In this document: positions 61,204 through 64,000 of the stretch, piece after piece
Layout of the letters: each line of letters starts with the position of its first letter
Position numbering within the stretch: the stretch's first letter is position 1
DNA from: Eledone cirrhosa
Lineage: Eukaryota > Mollusca > Cephalopoda > Octopoda > Eledonidae
Length of the DNA stretch: 64,000 nucleotides
NCBI GenBank assembly: GCA_964016885.1
Contig: OZ024747.1
Location: forward strand, 49,461,447-49,525,446
Direction of reading: 5' to 3'
Translations under genes and position numbers: made by a program
Notes under the pieces: generated by a model
What the model was told of the DNA's origin: nothing
Database searches by the model: none
Seen by the model: the letters and a program-made list of their open reading frames with translations, nothing else

Positions 61204-61432
61204 ATAATTGTTTCTACTTTTAGCACAAGGCCAGCAATTATCCAGTACATTACTGGTACTTTATTTTATCGACCCCGTAAGGATGAAAGGCAAAGTTAAC
61301 AATGGTTTCTGATTTAAGCACAAAGCCAACAATTTTGGGGGGAGGGGAAAGTTGATTAGATTGACTCCAGTGTGCTAAAGGGTCATAACTATATGCTGCA
61401 AAGTTGAATGCTCTACCGATATTGCCAAAAAT
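61204..61432 (-). mobile_element. Two adjoining SINE-B fragments
   Basis: A truncated copy (61204-61300, ends ggcaaagttaac) is joined directly to a second copy (61301-61432, aatggtttctgatttaagcac to ctctaccgatattgcc). Confidence 0.72.
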
Positions 61433-61727
61433 AATAATAATAATTCTTTCTATGATAAGATAATATGAAAAGAGGAACTTTCAAAAGAAGACAACAAAAT
61501 CTCCAGGGATACCCCTCCACTTTACATAGAGTTTGATTCTCCCGACTGGGTGGCACGTTGTGTCATTGAGCACAACACATTATTTCACATTGCACAATTT
61601 CACACAGCTGGCAAAAAATGAATTGTACCTGTAACTCCAGAAGCCAGCCTTGCCACACTGTATCTCCCTGAGAAGTTTGTTAAGAGTGCACATGTCTATG
61701 GAATGGTCATCCACCTACACATTCATT

Positions 61728-62175
61728 CCACAAGCAGACAGTTCTGTTTATTTCGTGGGCAGAGATTCTGATTCTCGATTATTTACTTGTATTAATCTCC
61801 AGGCTTTAGCTATTGACCAGTTAATTTTATTGATTTTTTTAGCTGATCTTATTGACTGATGAATAGCTCGTTTATTTTAACACGTCTGTTGAGAACTCTT
61901 ATTCGATATGTGATTTTTTGTATTCTTACAAAATTTACATTTACTGAATTCTTTCGCCAAATATAGGGGTTCCTTCTCTTGCTGGACTACACATGCGTCC
62001 AGTAACGGGTCTCCCTGTATTTTTGAACGAAACATCCGCTGAGAAAGCAGTTTTCCACGTTCATCTCTTTACTAGAAGTCAGATATATTTTTTTATGTGG
62101 GCTGACAGTAATTGATTAAGGAACTGCAGAAACCCCAAAAGCTAGAATTTAACATCCTTCTAGCGGGTCCGGGTG
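61728..62175 (+). repeat. Unclassified dispersed repeat, copy 1
   Basis: The segment ttatttcgtgggcagagatt / ctgattctcgattatttact recurs at 62752-62795. The surrounding text shows no recognised ORF. Confidence 0.5.
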
Positions 62176-62236
62176 AGTTTTTACATTTATTTAGAGGCAC
62201 ATGGGTTTTTACATTTATTTAGAGGCACATTTATTT

Positions 62237-62580
62237 GGAGGCACATGGCTTAGTGGTTAGAGCATTGGCCTTGCAATCGAAAGGTTGTGAGTTCAATTCT
62301 CAGACCGGGTGATGTGTTGTTTCCTTGAGCAAGACACTTTATTTCACATTGCTCCAGTTTACTCAGCTGTAGAAATGAGATGATAGGGACTGGGGTCCCT
62401 ATCATTCCACTGCAAAGTGGTCGTGGAGGTGCCACGAAAAAAAGCACCCAGCACTCACTGTAAATGAGGTTGGTGTTAGGAAGGGCATCCAGCTGTAGAA
62501 ATCAAGCCAGAATCAGTTCCCGTCCCACCCTTGCAAGCAGGGAAAAGCGGACGTAAAATGAAATGATGATGAATGATGAT
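62237..62580 (+). mobile_element. SINE-A full copy, best preserved
   Basis: Head, B box (gagttcaattctc), core (gtgatgtgttgtttccttg) and tail (ggaaaagcggacgtaaaatg, then gatgat) are all intact. It is preceded by partial head duplications (tttatttagaggcacat at about 62184 and 62215). Confidence 0.93.
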
Positions 62581-62744
62581 TTAATTTATTAATTTATTAT
62601 TTGAGTGACTCGAATTTTCCTGGTCGTTTTTTTCAGCTGTGCGAATGATTCTAGGCATTGTCTCTATGTGTTAGTATTTTAACGATAGTTATAGCTCTGG
62701 TTCATCCAAACTATTGAGCCCTCTGCCACACATGTCGAAGATTG

Positions 62745-62789
62745 TTTATCGTTATTTCGTGGGCCGAGATTCTGATTCTCGATTATTTA

Positions 62790-62834
<45 letters not shown>

Positions 62835-63240
62835 GTACTTACTGCTTCCTCTTTCTCTGTATCTTTACCCTCTCTAACAGTCACTCTCTCTGTTAGCCTC
62901 TTCCTTACCCTTCACTCACTCACTCTCTGTTACTACCTCTCCTCCTCCCCGTTAGACCTGTGCGTAATTCTTTTCTTTCGCACTCTTGGTCAGGCTGGTT
63001 CGCTTTTTTTCTCTCTCTCATCTACGATTTCACAGACTAGATTCCTTCTTCCTCCCGTTAGACCTGTACGGAATTCCTCCCTTGCGGAAATTTGGGACTT
63101 GACTCTTTCTTCCTCACTTTTCGTTGCTTCACCATCTTTGTTTGTTTACACTCTCGTGTCCCCTTTATTTACGTGTCCCAACGACTTTTTTCAGCCGTTG
63201 CTCGCACCAACCGGAGGTATATGGTCTTTAAAGCGATGAA
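62745..63240 (+). repeat. Unclassified repeat copy 2 plus CT-rich tract
   Basis: It opens with the segment shared with 61735, then (TA)n (62789-62831), then about 400 bp of pyrimidine-rich sequence. In that tract cccgttagacctgt occurs twice (62949 and 63055). The 165-residue ORF is low-complexity and I do not call it a gene. Confidence 0.5.
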
Positions 63241-63296
63241 ATACCAATGATGGTTGGAAGATCACTGATGAAGGACTAACTTTATTCATATATATA

Positions 63297-63492
63297 TCAT
63301 CATCACCGTTTTACGTCCGTTCTTCCACGCTAGCAAGGGTTAGACGGGTTGTCCTGTTGTGGGCAGTGTCTGGTCGGCTGACCATGCCTTGCTCATACAG
63401 GAGCTGATTTGGCTCGATTTTTACAGTTGGATGCCCTTCCTAACACCAACCTCATTTACAGTGAGTGCTGGGTGCTTTTTCGTGGTGCCTAC
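63297..63492 (-). mobile_element. LINE/SINE 3' tail, minus orientation
   Basis: It starts catcatcaccgttttacgtc and contains ttggatgcccttcctaacacc and gtgagtgctgggtgctttt, the complement of the SINE-A tail. Confidence 0.75.
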
Positions 63493-63570
63493 ACATATAT
63501 GTATGTATGTATGTATGTGTGTGTGTGTGTGCGTGTGTGTGTGTACACACACACACACACACACACACAG
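63493..63570. repeat. (ATGT)n(GT)n(CA)n microsatellite
   Basis: A compound simple repeat that accounts for the short Cys/Val- and Thr/His-rich ORFs here. Confidence 0.95.
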
Positions 63571-63897
63571 TTTTGTCTCCACCTCACAACACTACATATA
63601 CTACCATCTTCAACAAAATCACATGGAAATATAATTAACATTTAACATTACCAAAATTACACCAAGAAGACTAATTTATTCTGTTGGTGTTAACCTTTCT
63701 TCAATTAATGTCATTATAGACCACATTCAGTAGTAGGTCATTCACCTGGTTGCCAAACCAAGAGTCAATGACTGTTTCTCTATGAAACTAGCAGCCAAAT
63801 CTCACCTAAACATCTTAAAAGAGGAATAAAATAGTTCATGATTGTTCAAAATATACTACATCAGAAAATAAGACGGGATGAACATGGATGGAACAAC

Positions 63898-64000
63898 TAA
63901 CCCATCTGAAACCAGCTCTGGTTCTATGAAACAATAGCACACATTTTAAAGGGTTCCTAATTAAATTAAAATCTTCCAACATAATTTTATGTAATTTCAT
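63898..64000 (-). mobile_element. MITE-B copy running off the window edge
   Basis: The segment ctctggttctatgaaacaat and 'acattttaaagggttcctaattaaattaaaatctt' match the minus-oriented copy at 38014. The far end lies beyond 64000. Confidence 0.6.

Noticed and set aside
62237..62330. tRNA gene
   Set aside because: The A/B-box-like head belongs to a SINE repeated several times in the window and lacks a complete cloverleaf.
62742..63239. 165-residue plus-strand ORF
   Set aside because: It is Leu/Ser-rich translation of TA and CT-rich repeats; no start or splice context and no similarity.

Overview
The window looks like intron-rich, repeat-rich genomic DNA from an octopod cephalopod. Support for this: AT-rich sequence with long (TA)n and (GT)n tracts, several tRNA-derived SINE families, RTE/jockey-like LINEs whose 3' tails end in (GATGAT)n, and one animal gene spread over 48 kb. 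The species cannot be fixed from the sequence alone.

The only host gene I can support is on the minus strand: DCAF15, a substrate receptor of CUL4-DDB1 ubiquitin ligases. I rebuilt it by hand from splice sites and reading phase. Ten exons run from 57629-57732 down to a tiny last exon at 9426-9481. All phases are compatible and all introns are GT-AG. Together they encode about 765 residues. The N-terminal exons lie beyond position 64000. Exon 34231-35706 is exceptional: 1,476 bp, carrying an insert of about 400 residues rich in Cys, His, Asn, Thr and Ser between the two conserved halves of the protein. A further in-phase acceptor-plus-ORF at 24944-25140 could be an alternative last exon giving a C-terminally truncated product.

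Everything else is mobile or tandem DNA, mostly inside the DCAF15 introns. 1-9.4 kb (downstream of the gene): SINEs, TTAA-type MITEs and a 33-bp tandem array. 9.4-25 kb: the 3' exons, a decayed mariner (10.56-11.67 kb), LINE and SINE tails, a near-perfect 117-bp palindrome followed by a 200-bp (TA)n tract (17.4-17.7 kb) and a second 54-bp-arm hairpin (18.26-18.40 kb). 26-32 kb: two LINE 3' ends, a 1.75-kb array of a 24-bp unit, a 74-bp tandem array and a second mariner remnant. 32.5-33.5 kb: an element with about 80-bp inverted repeats. 34.2-37.5 kb: two DCAF15 exons. 37.5-57.6 kb (a 20-kb intron): the best-preserved LINE (38.8-41.05 kb), many SINEs, an 86-bp tandem array, a LINE endonuclease piece, and a LINE split at a TTAA by a 1.1-kb piggyBac-type element with an N-terminal transposase fragment. 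Short MITEs elsewhere share that element's terminal sequence. 57.6-64 kb: more SINEs, MITEs and simple repeats.

Repeat boundaries are read by eye and may be off by several bases. Exon boundaries are exact under the GT-AG rule, but no transcript data were available.
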